Positions 43,268 through 51,805 of a stretch of DNA of 64,000 nt are shown one piece after another. Made by a program: the position numbers and the translations under genes. How positions within the stretch are numbered: the first letter of the stretch is position 1; every line of letters begins with the position of its first letter. The stretch is from an uncultured Draconibacterium sp. (GTDB lineage: Bacteria > Bacteroidota > Bacteroidia > Bacteroidales > Prolixibacteraceae). The stretch lies in NCBI RefSeq assembly GCF_913060805.1, contig NZ_CAJXTC010000010.1, forward strand, positions 78,797-142,796, written 5' to 3'. The notes beneath the pieces are model-generated. The model ran no database searches. It had not been told where the DNA came from and worked only from the letters and a program-made list of their open reading frames with translations.

Positions 43268-44728
43268 ATGACTAAAATTAACTGTTTCGTACCGGCCGCA
43301 GCCTGGTCGCAAGTGGCAGAAATGATTGGAGAATTACAGGCCAATCCTTCAGTAAATAAAATATTCTTACCCGAAAATGTGGCCAAAGAAGTCGGCGAAA
43401 AGGCAGAAGCTTTTTCGTTTGAATCTCTAACTTCTACTGCGATGGTAAAAGAAATGGCTGCCTCGTCAGAAGACGCGGATTACGTTTTGTTGCTGACAAA
43501 AGTAACGGCCGTAAAACTGGGGCAATTTGCCATCGAGCGTTTGGTGGACACCGCAGAACTGACTGGAGCGGTAAAAGTATATTCTGATTATTACGAGGTG
43601 AAAGAAGGAAAACTGGCAACGCACCCTGTTATTGATTACCAGGAAGGCAGTTTGCGCGACGACTTTAATTTTGGTCCGCTGGTGTTGTACAAAGCCGATG
43701 CATTTCAAACGGCTGTAAAAAACATGACACAGGATTTTGAACATGCCGGCATGTATTACCTGCGATTAAAAGTGGCGCAGCAGGGCGAATTGTTCCGCAT
43801 GCCTGAGTTTTTATACACTATTGACGAGACCGACAACTGCAAAAGTGGTCAGAAAATATTTGATTACGTTGATCCGAAAAACCGCCAGGTGCAGGTTGAA
43901 ATGGAGCAAGCGGCAACCGAACATTTAAAAGATGTGGAGGCGTGGATAAGTCCTGATTTTACGCCGGTGGAATTGGATGAAACGGCTTTTGCGAAAAAAG
44001 CGTCGGTGGTAATTCCGGTGCGAAACCGCGAAAAAACTATTGCCGATGCAATCGAATCGGTACTGATGCAAAAAACGAATTTCGATTTTAATTTGATCGT
44101 CATCGACAATCACTCTACAGATAAAACCACTTCAATTATCCAGTCTTTTGCTGAAAAAGATGAGCGTGTGGTTCACATTATCCCGGTGCGCGAAGATCTT
44201 GGAATTGGCGGATGCTGGAACCTTGGCGTTCACGATTCGCGCTGCGGAATGATTGCAATGCAGCTCGATAGCGACGATATTTACAAAGACGAAAATACGC
44301 TGCAAAAAGTGGTTGATGTTTTCGAAGCAGAAAAATGTGCGATGGTTGTGGGAACTTACCAGTTGGTGAATTTCGATTTGGAAGAAATACCACCGGGTAT
44401 TATCGACCACAAAGAGTGGACGCCCGACAATGGAAAAAACAATGCATTGCGTATTAATGGTTTAGGTGCGCCGCGTGCTTTTTACACACCTGTATTGCGT
44501 GATGTGAAAATTCCAAATACCAGTTATGGCGAAGATTATGCAGTTGGTCTGGCGATTTCAAGAGATTATCAGATTGGCCGTATTTACGACAATTTATACC
44601 TGTGCCGCCGTTGGGATGATAATTCGGATGCGGCGCTGGATATTGTAAAAATGAATGCACACAATACCTACAAAGACAGGATACGTACCATCGAGTTAAA
44701 AGCCCGTCAAAGGAAGAACAGAGGGTAA
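43268..44728 (+). CDS. Family 2 glycosyltransferase with extra N-terminal domain
   Basis: 486 residues, no signal peptide or membrane helix, 12 bp behind the amidase gene. The C-terminal half is a GT-A GT2 domain: KASVVIPVRNREKTIADAIESVL (about 240), VIDNHSTDKTTSII, and the metal DxD-like motif LDSDDIY at 334-337. The first 230 residues look like a second, degenerate GT-A domain (DADYVLLLTKVTAVKLG, then DDFNFGPLVLYKADAF) without the metal motif. It transfers a sugar from a nucleotide donor in the cytoplasm; donor and acceptor are unknown. A biosynthetic enzyme in a salvage operon is unexpected. Confidence 0.85.
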   Translation: MTKINCFVPAAAWSQVAEMIGELQANPSVNKIFLPENVAKEVGEKAEAFSFESLTSTAMVKEMAASSEDADYVLLLTKVTAVKLGQFAIERLVDTAELTGAVKVYSDYYEVKEGKLATHPVIDYQEGSLRDDFNFGPLVLYKADAFQTAVKNMTQDFEHAGMYYLRLKVAQQGELFRMPEFLYTIDETDNCKSGQKIFDYVDPKNRQVQVEMEQAATEHLKDVEAWISPDFTPVELDETAFAKKASVVIPVRNREKTIADAIESVLMQKTNFDFNLIVIDNHSTDKTTSIIQSFAEKDERVVHIIPVREDLGIGGCWNLGVHDSRCGMIAMQLDSDDIYKDENTLQKVVDVFEAEKCAMVVGTYQLVNFDLEEIPPGIIDHKEWTPDNGKNNALRINGLGAPRAFYTPVLRDVKIPNTSYGEDYAVGLAISRDYQIGRIYDNLYLCRRWDDNSDAALDIVKMNAHNTYKDRIRTIELKARQRKNRG

Positions 44729-44735
44729 AACTATG

Positions 44736-44790
44736 CTTCGACTTCGCTCAGCATGACCGTGGCATTGTTGGTCACAGTGAGCGAAGTCAA
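44736..44790. repeat. Dispersed palindromic repeat (CTTCGACTTCGCTCAG type)
   Basis: GACTTCGCTCA (44740-44750) pairs perfectly with TGAGCGAAGTC (44778-44788), with inner TGACC/GGTCA. This is a widely dispersed intergenic palindrome type in Bacteroidota. It interrupts the operon between the GT2 and DUF4922 genes. Confidence 0.65.
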
Positions 44791-44815
44791 ACTGTAAATG
44801 TGCAAAACAAACTTT

Positions 44816-45754
44816 ATGAATTCAATTTCAAAGGAAATAAAACAACTTCTCTCGGATCAGAAAACAGAATGGGAACTGGCAGGAAAAAACTTTGCCGGAT
44901 TGGAAGGTGTGCAGGTGCGCGAGTTTCAGTTCGACGGATTTACGGTTAAAGTCCAGTTTAATCCCGGCCGAATTGTTTCGTCGGCAGCCAAAGTGGATAA
45001 AAAGTCGATTGCAGCGCGCCCGTGTTTTTTGTGTGCGGAAAATCGTCCGGCCGAGCAGCGAGGCGTAGCTTTTGGCGATTACGAGGTGTTGGTAAATCCA
45101 TTCCCGATATTTCCCGAGCATTTTACCATTCCTGCTTTTGCCCACACACCACAGCAGATAAAAGGAAACTTTGGTAACATGTTAGATCTGTCGCAGGCCA
45201 TGGAAGGTTTTTCCTTGTTTTACAATGGTCCAAAATGTGGCGCGTCGGCACCTGATCATTTTCATTTTCAGGCAGGGAATGCAGGATTTATGCCGCTTGA
45301 TGAGGAAACGACCACATTAAAGGAAAAATACGGTGATTGCTGGGAAATCGATGAAGTGAATTACTGCGCCATAAAAGATGGTCTTCGCAACTTCTTGGTA
45401 TTGGAATCGGTCGATAAAATGGTTTTGATTAATGCTTTTACACATATTTATTCAGAGCTTGAAGACCCACAAAATGACGAGGAACCGATGCTAAATATTC
45501 TTGCTCGTTATAATGATGGTGGCTGGCGAGTTCTGGTTTTTCCGCGTGCCTTGCATCGTCCTTCGCAATATTTTGCCGAAGGAGAGGAGAACATTCTGAT
45601 CAGTCCGGCCTCGGTTGATATGGGCGGTGTATTGATCACTCCACAGGAAAAAGATTTTTTGAAGATCGGGAAAACCGACATTGAAAGTATAATGAAACAG
45701 GTTTTATTGCCTGTCGACCAATTCGATAAACTAACTACAAAACTTAAACAATGA
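44816..45754 (+). CDS. DUF4922 protein of the HIT/GalT-like nucleotidyltransferase superfamily
   Basis: 312 residues from the ATG at 44816 (an ATG 18 bp upstream is possible). No signal peptide. Key features are ARPCFLCAENRP (Cys70, Cys73), VLVNPFPIFPEHFTIP, and APDHFHFQAG with H148-x-H150-x-Q152. This is the HxHxQ signature by which GalT and Ap4A phosphorylase transfer nucleotidyl groups through a His intermediate. It overlaps the next gene by 4 bp (ATGA), so the two are translationally coupled. It may make or phosphorolyse a nucleotide sugar for the neighbouring GT2; this is inference, and the family has no described role that I know of. Confidence 0.78.
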   Translation: MNSISKEIKQLLSDQKTEWELAGKNFAGLEGVQVREFQFDGFTVKVQFNPGRIVSSAAKVDKKSIAARPCFLCAENRPAEQRGVAFGDYEVLVNPFPIFPEHFTIPAFAHTPQQIKGNFGNMLDLSQAMEGFSLFYNGPKCGASAPDHFHFQAGNAGFMPLDEETTTLKEKYGDCWEIDEVNYCAIKDGLRNFLVLESVDKMVLINAFTHIYSELEDPQNDEEPMLNILARYNDGGWRVLVFPRALHRPSQYFAEGEENILISPASVDMGGVLITPQEKDFLKIGKTDIESIMKQVLLPVDQFDKLTTKLKQ

Positions 45755-47082
45755 GCAGTCCAAATATTCACGTAGGCATAATGAGTGCCGATAAAATCGA
45801 TTTTAAACTTCACGGAGAATACCAGCTGGTGGGTACAAAACATACTTTTTCGGGCGATGAAACAGTGCGTTTCGAAAATGGAACTTTGCAGCTTGCCGAC
45901 TCCGAAATCAGTGGCGATAAATTGTATTTTATGCCGCTTGACAAGGAAAACTCGGAGTTCGAATTGAAAGATGTAACCATCGGTGTAAATTTTCACTGGG
46001 AGCAAAAGGAAGACCAGAAATTTCAGGGAGCCTTAAAGTTTATTATCGAAGAGGGACAAATTACGGCCGTAAATATTTTGTCGATTGAAGATTACCTGAT
46101 CAGCGTAATTTCGTCGGAAATGAGTGCCAAAAGTTCGCTTGATTTGTTGAAAGCGCACGCTATTATTTCGCGCAGCTGGTTAATTGCACAAACCGAAAAG
46201 CAGGATAAACTGACCGATGCCGGAGAAAGCTATGAAAGCACTTTTGAAACCGACGATGAGTATATAAAGTGGTACGACCGGGAAGATCACATAAATTTTC
46301 ATGTTTGCGCCGACGATCATTGCCAGCGCTACCAAGGGACAACACGTTCGCACAACCCGAATGTGGTGAAGGCGGTAAACGAAACTGCCGGAGTGGTACT
46401 TGCATACAAGGGCGCAATTTGTGATGCTCGTTTCTCGAAATGTTGCGGTGGAATTGCCGAACTTTTTGAGAATTGCTGGGAACCTGTAAATCATCCGTAC
46501 CTTACTGCAGTGATTGATAATCCTGCTTCTCCAAAAGGTTTTGAAACCGATCTTACGGTGGAAGAAAATGCCGTTCCGTGGTTAAAAAATGCACCGGAAT
46601 CGTTTTGTAATACCGATGATGAAGAAGTGCTGAAACAGGTGCTGAACGAGTACGACTGGACGGCCAAAGATTTTTACCGCTGGACGGTGGAATACAAACA
46701 AGATGAACTTTCTGCATTAATTCTGAAACGTTCCGGTCATGATTTCGGAAAGATTTTGGATATGATCCCGGTTGAGCGCGGTGTTTCAGGACGATTGATA
46801 AAACTAAAAATTGTTGGTTCGAAAAAGACGTTAACAGTTGGAAAAGAGCTCGAAATCCGAAGGTGGTTGAGCGAGTCGCATCTGTACAGTTCTGCATTTC
46901 TGGTTGATAAAGTGAATGTTGTGGAAGGCGTTCCCGGAAAAATTATTCTGCGAGGAGCCGGCTGGGGGCATGGTGTTGGATTGTGCCAGATCGGTGCTGC
47001 CGTTATGGGTCACAAAGGCTATAAATACGATGAAATTCTGAATCACTATTTTAAAAATATAGACCTCGAAAAACGATACTAA
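45751..47082 (+). CDS. SpoIID/LytB-domain protein without a visible signal peptide
   Basis: 443 residues. The SpoIID domain (about 75-440) carries SIEDYLISVISSEMSAKSSLDLLKAHAIISRSW with Glu123 at the place of the SpoIID catalytic Glu, the Cys-rich CADDHCQRYQGTTRS and DARFSKCCGGIAELFENCW, and the closing RGAGWGHGVGLCQIGAAVMGHKGYKYDEILNHYF. SpoIID proteins are lytic transglycosylases that cut stripped glycan strands. The N-terminus (MSSPNIHVGIMSADKIDFKL) has no hydrophobic stretch and the start overlaps the DUF4922 stop, so the product seems cytoplasmic, unlike known SpoIID. It could act on imported disaccharides. Confidence 0.85.
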   Translation: MSSPNIHVGIMSADKIDFKLHGEYQLVGTKHTFSGDETVRFENGTLQLADSEISGDKLYFMPLDKENSEFELKDVTIGVNFHWEQKEDQKFQGALKFIIEEGQITAVNILSIEDYLISVISSEMSAKSSLDLLKAHAIISRSWLIAQTEKQDKLTDAGESYESTFETDDEYIKWYDREDHINFHVCADDHCQRYQGTTRSHNPNVVKAVNETAGVVLAYKGAICDARFSKCCGGIAELFENCWEPVNHPYLTAVIDNPASPKGFETDLTVEENAVPWLKNAPESFCNTDDEEVLKQVLNEYDWTAKDFYRWTVEYKQDELSALILKRSGHDFGKILDMIPVERGVSGRLIKLKIVGSKKTLTVGKELEIRRWLSESHLYSSAFLVDKVNVVEGVPGKIILRGAGWGHGVGLCQIGAAVMGHKGYKYDEILNHYFKNIDLEKRY

Positions 47083-47083
47083 C

Positions 47084-49537
47084 ATGACCAAACGGGCGTT
47101 TCTCTCATTTGTTCTGGTGTTTGTTGCTGCAAGTGTTTTTGCACAGCAGAAAGTTATTCGAATCAATCAATTGGGCTACTTGCCGCAGTCGGTAAAGGTG
47201 GCTGTTTTTCTCTCAACCGAAGCGGAAATCGCCGAACAGTTTCAGGTGTTTGATGCCTTGAACGATAAGATGGTTTATGAGGCAAAAGTAAAACCGGTTG
47301 ACGGCAGTGAATGGGGAATGGAGACAGCTTTTCGACTTGATTTTTCGTCTGTAACAAAGGTCGGTGGTTATTATCTCAAAATTGGTGAAACCCGATCTCC
47401 TGCTTTTCAAATTGCTTCGGATGTATATGAAGGAACGGCAGATTTTCTGTTGAATTACATGCGCCAGCAACGTTGTGGTTACAATCCGTATTTGCAGGAT
47501 TCCTGCCATTTACACGATGGAATAATTGTGGATCACCCAACTAAAACGGGACAAAAAATTGATGTGACGGGTGGTTGGCACGATGCTTCAGATTACCTGC
47601 AATACCTCACAACTTCTGCCAATGCAACTTATCAGTTGTTGTATGCATACGAGCAAAATCCGGCGGTGTTTAAAGATGAATACCGGGAGAATGGTGAGCC
47701 GGGAGCCAATGGAATTCCCGATATATTGGATGAAGCAAAATGGGGGCTCGACTGGATGGTGAAAATGAATCCCTCGGCGGGGGAGATGTACAACCAGATT
47801 GCCGACGACAGGGATCACCGCGGTTATCGTTTACCAAATAAAGATACGGTGAGCTATGGTCTGGAAGGAATTTATCGTCCTGTGTATTTTATTACCGGAA
47901 AACCACAAGGGCTGGCTGAACATAAAAACCGCACAACCGGCGTTTCGTCGAGTGCTGCAAAATATGCTTCGTCGTTTGGTTTGGGAGCAATGATGGTTAA
48001 AGAGTATTACCCGGAGTTTGCCAAACAAATAGCAGCAAAAGCTACCGAAGCTTATGCGTTTGCATTGAGTGATTTGGGCGCTTGTCAAACGGCTTGTAAT
48101 GTGTCGCCATATTTTTACGAGGAAGCCAATTATGTGGATGACCTTGAACTGGCAGCCACAACTTTATATCAGTTGACCGGTGATGGTTATTACTTAACTG
48201 AAGCCAAAAAATGGGGTAGTGTTGAGAATGTTACACCCTGGATGTCGACAGGTTTTGCACGCCATTATCAGTTTTACCCATTTGTGAATCTCGGGCATGT
48301 GAAACTGGCCGAAAAGGATGAAAACTTTGCAACATATTTGAAACAGGGATTAACGCATCTATACGATCGTGGAAAGGATGATCCGTTTCTGAATGGTATA
48401 CCGTTTATCTGGTGCTCGAATAATTTGGTGGCGGCAGCCATAACGCAGGCCCGCGCTTACGAAGAAATTACCGGCGACCGCTCGTTTGCCGAAATGGAAG
48501 CCGCTTTGCGCGACTGGCTTTTTGGCTGTAATCCGTGGGGAACAAGTATGATTTGCGGATTACCGGCAGGAGGTGATAACCCGGAGGAGCCGCATTCGTC
48601 CATCACAAAAATTTTGGGTGAAACAACTTATGGCGGTTTGGTTGACGGGCCGGTTTATAATTCAATATTTTCAGGACTTATTGGTATTGAAATTCAGCAA
48701 CCCGATCCGTTCGAAGCTTTCAACAACGGCAAAGCGGTTTATCACGATGATTTGGGTGATTATTCATCGAACGAACCCACTATGGATGGAACGGCAAGTT
48801 TGAGTTACTATTTATCGTCGATGGAAAAAATGGGGCTGGATCAGCAGAATAAGTATGAAAAAGATGCACAGGGAGCTATCCGACACATTCAGCCTTCAGA
48901 AAAAAATATTTACCTGGTGTTTTCTGCACATGATAAAGCTGAAGGCGCTGAGCATATTTTAAAGGTGCTCGATAAAAAGAATTGCAAGGCTTCATTCTTC
49001 TTTACCGGCGACTTTTTGCGCGACAAACAATTTCAATCAACCATAAAAAACGTGATCAAAGATGGACATTATTTGGGGGCACATTCCGATAAGCATCTTT
49101 TGTATTGCGATTGGACAAAACGGGATTCGCTATTGGTTGACCGAACTACTTTTGAGCAGGATTTAAAAGCAAATTACGAGGCTTTGCAGCAATTTGGAAT
49201 CAACAGCGAAAATGCAAGCTGGTTTTTGCCGCCTTACGAATGGTACAATTCCACTACTGTAAACTGGGCTGGCGCACTTGGATTGACGACCATTAACTTT
49301 TCGCCCGGAATACGCAGCAATGCCGATTACACAACTCCTGACATGACGAATTATTTGTCGTCGGATAAAATCATGGAAAGTATTTTTCGGGTAGAGGAGG
49401 AGCAAGGATTAAACGGAGCGATTATGCTGATTCATCCCGGAACGGAAGAAAAAAGAACAGATAAATTTTATCTTCGTTTGGATGAACTGATTGAACGACT
49501 GCAGGCAAAAGGTTATAATTTTAAACGATTACCATAG
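47084..49537 (+). CDS. GH9 glycosidase fused to polysaccharide deacetylase-like domain
   Basis: 817 residues with signal peptide (ends ASVFAQ). Parts in order: N-terminal Ig-like CelD_N domain (VIRINQLGYLPQSVKVAVFLS, about 20-110), GH9 (alpha/alpha)6 barrel (about 115-590) with the catalytic Asp pair D167/D170 in GGWHDASDY and acid Glu564 in DYSSNEPTMDGTASL, then a NodB-like domain (about 605-815) with HSDKH (H667/H671) and LPPYEWYN. The usual TFDDG metal/base motif of NodB is replaced by VFSAHDKAEG. In a peptidoglycan salvage operon, a deacetylase plus a GH9 glycosidase suggests action on amino-sugar glycans; some GH9 members are exo-beta-glucosaminidases. Confidence 0.85.
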   Translation: MTKRAFLSFVLVFVAASVFAQQKVIRINQLGYLPQSVKVAVFLSTEAEIAEQFQVFDALNDKMVYEAKVKPVDGSEWGMETAFRLDFSSVTKVGGYYLKIGETRSPAFQIASDVYEGTADFLLNYMRQQRCGYNPYLQDSCHLHDGIIVDHPTKTGQKIDVTGGWHDASDYLQYLTTSANATYQLLYAYEQNPAVFKDEYRENGEPGANGIPDILDEAKWGLDWMVKMNPSAGEMYNQIADDRDHRGYRLPNKDTVSYGLEGIYRPVYFITGKPQGLAEHKNRTTGVSSSAAKYASSFGLGAMMVKEYYPEFAKQIAAKATEAYAFALSDLGACQTACNVSPYFYEEANYVDDLELAATTLYQLTGDGYYLTEAKKWGSVENVTPWMSTGFARHYQFYPFVNLGHVKLAEKDENFATYLKQGLTHLYDRGKDDPFLNGIPFIWCSNNLVAAAITQARAYEEITGDRSFAEMEAALRDWLFGCNPWGTSMICGLPAGGDNPEEPHSSITKILGETTYGGLVDGPVYNSIFSGLIGIEIQQPDPFEAFNNGKAVYHDDLGDYSSNEPTMDGTASLSYYLSSMEKMGLDQQNKYEKDAQGAIRHIQPSEKNIYLVFSAHDKAEGAEHILKVLDKKNCKASFFFTGDFLRDKQFQSTIKNVIKDGHYLGAHSDKHLLYCDWTKRDSLLVDRTTFEQDLKANYEALQQFGINSENASWFLPPYEWYNSTTVNWAGALGLTTINFSPGIRSNADYTTPDMTNYLSSDKIMESIFRVEEEQGLNGAIMLIHPGTEEKRTDKFYLRLDELIERLQAKGYNFKRLP

Positions 49538-49565
49538 ATTTTTACAAATAAACCGATCAACCAAC

Positions 49566-51407
49566 ATGGCTAAAACAAAAACTCAACGCAATCCCTGGTT
49601 TTGGATTCCCACACTTTATTTTGCAGAAGGATTACCCTACGTAATTGTAATGACCCTCTCGGTGATCATGTACAAACGGTTGGGCATATCAAATACCGAC
49701 ATCGCTTTATACACCAGCTGGCTGTATTTGCCATGGGTGATTAAACCGCTGTGGAGTCCGATTGTGGATTTGCTGAAAACCAAGCGTTTTTGGATTGTCA
49801 TCATGCAATTGGTGGTTGGTGTTGGGCTGGCCGGTGTCGCGTTTACCATTCCTGTCAGTAATTTCTTCCAGTATACGCTCGCGTTTTTCTGGTTGCTGGC
49901 TTTTAGTTCGGCAACCCATGATATTGCCGCCGACGGGTTTTACATGCTCGGTTTGTCGCAGGGTGATCAATCGTTTTTTGTGGGGATCAGAAGCACCTTT
50001 TATCGTTTTGCCATGCTTACAGGGCAGGGGCTTTTGGTAATTATTGCAGGTGCTTTGGAAACCGCTACAGGTTTGGAGCCGCTTGAAGTTAATGTGACAG
50101 CTCAGAATATTCCGGTTCAGGAATTGACGTTTAATCCTGAAAGCTATCAGCAACTGCACGAAGCAGGAGATATTTATTTTGTTTCGGAAAATGAGGTGAA
50201 AGTGCCCATTGGTTTGGTAACCAAAGAGCAGGCAGCTGACATAAAGAAAAGTGTGGATGAATGGAACATCAACAATAACTTTTATGCCAGTGAAATTCCG
50301 GTAGCTACAAAAGATGTCGGCTGGTGGACACGAAAAGTGTCAACACCATTAAAAGAGACGCTCAAGGAAAAATTCAATAAAGAAAAGGTTGACCTGAGTT
50401 CGGAGGTGGGTAATCTGGCTATTATCCCCATTCAGCTTTCAACAAAACCTGATGCCGGCGAAGAGGTGGTACTGAATTTTGGTTACGAAAAAGGCGACGC
50501 CAGTATAAAACTGGTGCAGACCTATCGTTATGTGTTCAACGACACGAACTGGGATAAACCTGCATTTGCCGTTGTTCAGCTCGATCCGAAACTGAAGAAA
50601 GCCACGCAGGCAACTTTTGTAGGTCGTTCGGGAAATATACGCTTTTCATGGCTGGTAGTTATGGCTTGTATTGCCGTTTTGTTTGTGGCCTTTTCGTTGT
50701 ATCACCGTTTCGCATTACCGCATCCGGCCAGCGATGTATCCAACAAAACCGAAGGCAAAAGTGTGATGGGAGAGTTCTTCGAAACCTTTGCAGCCTTTTT
50801 CCGCAAAAAGGAAATCATATCGATTATGCTGTTCCTTTTGTTGTACCGCCTTGCTGAATCGCAATTGGTGAAAATGGCCTCGCCGTTTTTGCTCGATGCC
50901 CGCGAAGCCGGTGGACTGGGACTTACAACCGGCGATTTGGGTTTAGTGTATGGAACAGCCGGAATGATTGCGTTAACTATAGGTGGTATTTTAGGAGGTA
51001 TTGTAGCCTCTCGCAAAGGACTAAAACACTGGCTGTGGTGGATGGCGCTGGCCATTAACCTGCCCAACCTTTGTTATTTGCTGCTGTCGTTGTTTAACCC
51101 CACATCGTTGTGGTGGATTTCTGCCGCCGTGGTAATCGAGCAGTTTGGTTACGGCTTTGGTTTTACCGCATATATGCTCTTTTCTATTTACGTTTCGGAA
51201 GGAAAACACAAAACGGCGCATTATGCCATTACCACCGGTTTTATGGCGCTCGGAATGATGATCCCGGGAATGTTGAGCGGTTGGTTGCAGGAAATAATTG
51301 GTTACCAGAGTTTCTTTGTTTGGGTGATGATCTGTACCATCCCGATCTTTTTGGTGCTGCCATTTGTAAAAATCGATTCGAAGTTTGGGATTAAGGAGAA
51401 GGAGTAG
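49566..51407 (+). CDS. ampG: AmpG-like muropeptide permease with large soluble insert
   Basis: 613 residues from the ATG at 49566; the longer frame overlaps the previous gene. MFS helices begin with WFWIPTLYFAEGLPYVIVMTLSVIMYKRLG and ATHDIAADGFYMLGL, both typical of AmpG, which imports anhydro-muropeptides into the cytoplasm. Between helices near residues 165 and 360 lies a hydrophilic insert of about 190 residues (LEPLEVNVTAQNIPVQELTFNPESYQQ onward, with NWDKPAFAVVQLDPKLKKA near its end), absent from E. coli AmpG. Last gene of the long operon, followed by a hairpin. Confidence 0.87.
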   Translation: MAKTKTQRNPWFWIPTLYFAEGLPYVIVMTLSVIMYKRLGISNTDIALYTSWLYLPWVIKPLWSPIVDLLKTKRFWIVIMQLVVGVGLAGVAFTIPVSNFFQYTLAFFWLLAFSSATHDIAADGFYMLGLSQGDQSFFVGIRSTFYRFAMLTGQGLLVIIAGALETATGLEPLEVNVTAQNIPVQELTFNPESYQQLHEAGDIYFVSENEVKVPIGLVTKEQAADIKKSVDEWNINNNFYASEIPVATKDVGWWTRKVSTPLKETLKEKFNKEKVDLSSEVGNLAIIPIQLSTKPDAGEEVVLNFGYEKGDASIKLVQTYRYVFNDTNWDKPAFAVVQLDPKLKKATQATFVGRSGNIRFSWLVVMACIAVLFVAFSLYHRFALPHPASDVSNKTEGKSVMGEFFETFAAFFRKKEIISIMLFLLLYRLAESQLVKMASPFLLDAREAGGLGLTTGDLGLVYGTAGMIALTIGGILGGIVASRKGLKHWLWWMALAINLPNLCYLLLSLFNPTSLWWISAAVVIEQFGYGFGFTAYMLFSIYVSEGKHKTAHYAITTGFMALGMMIPGMLSGWLQEIIGYQSFFVWVMICTIPIFLVLPFVKIDSKFGIKEKE

Positions 51408-51421
51408 TTTGTTATCTGCGA

Positions 51422-51469
51422 AGGATGCCATCTTTCTGAGTTTTTTTAGAGAGAGATGGCATCCTTTCT
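51422..51469 (+). terminator. Terminator after ampG
   Basis: GGATGCCATCT (51423-51433) pairs with AGATGGCATCC (51454-51464), with more pairing in TTCT/AGAG, and the right arm is followed by TTTCTTTTC. It closes the long peptidoglycan salvage operon. Confidence 0.78.
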
Positions 51470-51474
51470 TTTCT

Positions 51475-51695
51475 TCCTGTAAGGTTTTTGCTAATCCTGA
51501 AGACTTTCTGTACATCCTGTAAGGTCTGGAGTCGTCCTGCCTCGGTTTTGCCCATTCCTGTAGCGCAGGATGGCGAAAATGTGTCGCAGGACGCCCAAAA
51601 TCGGCGCAGGATTGCAAAAAAGTACCGCAGGATTAGCAAAAAGGTTACAGGGAAGGCCAAAACTAATGCAGCACGTGAAATATTCCCGCAGGATG
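51475..51695. repeat. Phased array of TCCTG/CAGGA cores, about 20.5-nt period, inverted at centre
   Basis: TCCTG begins at 51475, 51495, 51515, 51535 and 51556. From there the reverse complement CAGGA begins at 51566, 51587, 51607, 51628, 51648 (CAGGG), 51669 (CAGCA) and 51689. Spacing is 20, 20, 20 and 21 nt, then 21, 20, 21, 20, 21 and 20. Units in the right half follow CGCAGGATnGCnAAAAnGT. 51475-51494 is almost the reverse complement of 51632-51652. The period is not a multiple of three, so this is not coding. The period equals about two DNA turns, so all cores and A-tracts face one side of the helix. Unit sequence is too degenerate for CRISPR. Confidence 0.75.
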
Positions 51696-51769
51696 CTCTT
51701 TTTTGAAACTTTGTCAGCCCTAAAGCCCGTTTTACGACAAATCCGCCGATAACAATTCTTGGAAAGCTT

Positions 51770-51798
51770 TTTGATTAGCCTTAGTCTTTATAACTTTG
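51770..51798 (+). promoter_or_regulatory. Promoter of the TPR gene (nearly leaderless)
   Basis: TTTG (51770-51773), 17-bp spacer, TAACTTTG (51791-51798). The ATG is only 7 bp beyond the -7 element, so the transcript should have almost no 5' leader. Confidence 0.5.
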
Positions 51799-51805
51799 AA
51801 TAGCT

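Larger units (their letters stand above)
51408..51805. other. Intergenic region holding terminator, phased array and promoter
   Basis: No gene is supported here. It contains the ampG terminator, the phased repeat and the promoter of the TPR gene. Open frames on both strands across the repeat are by-products of its composition. Confidence 0.6.

Noticed and set aside
45508..46005. 165-residue minus-strand frame over the DUF4922/SpoIID junction
   Set aside because: Lies antisense to two well-supported coupled genes; composition is that of a shadow frame.
51475..51695. CRISPR array
   Set aside because: Units are only about 20 nt with a 5-8 nt shared core, no unique spacers, orientation inverts, and no cas genes are present.
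51488..51706. Open frames across the phased CAGGA array (both strands, 60-198 residues)
   Set aside because: The 20/21-nt period is not a multiple of three, frames change along units, and no family features appear; they arise from the repeat composition.
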